Assembly (NCBI GenBank): GCA_963702495.1 | Contig: CAVPDA010000019.1 | Coordinates: 262,928-326,927, forward strand | DNA from: CAVPDA01 sp963702495 | Lineage (GTDB): Bacteria > Pseudomonadota > Gammaproteobacteria > Burkholderiales > Rhodocyclaceae | Length of the DNA stretch: 64,000 nucleotides | Reading direction: 5' to 3' | In this document: positions 63,393 to 64,000 of the stretch, piece by piece | Layout: every line of letters starts with the position of its first letter | How positions within the stretch are numbered: the first letter of the stretch is position 1 | Translations under genes and position numbers: made by a program | Notes under the pieces: generated by a model | Databases searched by the model: none | What the model was told of the DNA's origin: nothing | The model's input: only the letters and a program-made list of their open reading frames with translations

Positions 63393-63719
63393 TTATGACC
63401 ACTTGATTACCTGGCCGCTTCAAATTGCAAAGCAAGAGTTGTTTTGCGGGAACGCCAACGGCGGCATTGGGCGCCCAGGAGTCGGCGGTTCTGAAAAACT
63501 GAGCGGCTGCAATCAGTCTGAAACGGTCATCCGAGCGAAACAGGGCAACGACGGCAAATGGCCGGGGGCTGCCTTTGGGGCTCGTTGCCGTGAAGCAGCC
63601 GCTGAACCGTCGAGCCGATTTTGCCACCGTCGGCTTACCTGCGTAATCTCGGATGTCGCAGTCCGGCCAGCACTGGTCATTGGCCATGACATAAGATCGC
63701 GACGATGAGCGTCTGGTAA
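63393..63719. other. Gap with no recognisable gene
   Basis: About 330 bases after the terminator without a convincing frame. Confidence 0.4.
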
Positions 63720-64000
63720 CCTTTTCAAACCAGGCATCCCTCGGACTCGTCTGCGCTGCAACCGCCCCGCAGCCGGAGGACATGCAGGCGATCGTTACCG
63801 CGATGCATCAAGCGGCGAGCCGCCTTGCGATTGCCGCAAAGGACGTGGCCACCAGATGCGACGTGAATCCCGTGCCGGGCGCGATGACACGGGTCACGCA
63901 GCAGTGCGTTGCCTGCCATGCCTCCTATCAGGTGCAGTGTCGACGGTGTTGCCAATCACCGGCGCCGCTTCTGCAAAAGTCACACTTGCGGCGGCCGTAA
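63720..64000 (+). CDS. Cytochrome c'-like protein, partial or frameshifted
   Basis: The frame continues from an upstream segment (NQASLGLVCAATAPQPEDMQAIVTAMHQAASRLAIAAKDVATRCDVNPVPGAMTRVTQQCVACHASYQVQC). The single C-V-A-C-H heme site at the C-terminal end of the domain, near Y, is typical of cytochrome c' family four-helix bundles. The N-terminus is not resolved: an ATG at 63705 is in another frame and is followed by a stop. The stop is at 64000. Confidence 0.55.

Overview
The window is GC-rich, densely coded chromosomal DNA, most likely from a betaproteobacterium of the Rhodocyclales/Nitrosomonadales kind. The inference rests on the gene types: lysine-rich H-NS-like proteins, Crp/Fnr paralogues, a sigma54-controlled NrfD-type respiratory complex, a bufferin operon, ACR3 arsenic genes and EutBC. 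No rRNA or tRNA gene was seen. Many genes carry single-base frameshifts. These are concentrated in the respiratory operon (18.6-27 kb), where reading frames stay well conserved on both sides of each break, so I read most of them as probable sequence or assembly indels rather than decay.

0-5.3 kb (minus strand) is a bufferin-type metallophore operon: a 63-residue unknown protein, the MNIO oxidase BufB, its partner BufC, an unusual secreted protein with four LGGIGG repeats, BufA, a DoxX membrane protein, then an SDR enzyme, an EF-hand protein and a double-VOC protein. 5.4-11.6 kb is a degenerate integron. It has a truncated intI, an attI-like core, two attC-like sites and cassettes read from the opposite strand (toxin-antitoxin genes, small membrane proteins, unknowns). 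It is interrupted or flanked by two RAYT transposase blocks, each bracketed by its own inverted 18-19 bp repeat together with passenger genes.

11.8-27.9 kb is a respiratory locus. A PAS-GAF membrane protein, a sigma54 response regulator, a histidine kinase and a PhnD-like binding protein face a B-C-A-D set (four-cluster ferredoxin subunit, NrfD membrane subunit, molybdopterin catalytic subunit, TorD chaperone). Accessory genes follow: a helical protein, a HisA/HisF-like barrel, a rhodanese-like protein, a poly-ferredoxin and a double P-box periplasmic protein. A good sigma54 promoter and two spaced palindromes lie between the regulators and the operon. The oxidant is unknown; B-C-A order with a PhnD-like sensor resembles tetrathionate or selenate-type reductases.

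28.1-35.8 kb holds arsR-arsC-acr3 with an operator at the arsR start, a small cytochrome, a permease with an internal deletion, a thioredoxin-CcdA fusion, a truncated ABC ATPase, a CxxC thioredoxin-like protein with a DUF318 permease, and an HD-GYP protein. 36-44 kb holds an L,D-transpeptidase with a TonB-like tail, a hemerythrin-like protein, a broken cytidine deaminase, small regulators, an H-NS-like gene, a frameshifted Crp gene and an IS200/IS605 element with an internal duplication. 44.9-50.3 kb has a UbiB-family kinase, a psiF gene with an internal stop, and eutBC. 50.8-58 kb is sparse accessory DNA with a second H-NS-like/Crp pair, and 58-64 kb has small unknowns, a Tat-exported 5'-nucleotidase, an arylsulfatase of lower GC and part of a c-type cytochrome.
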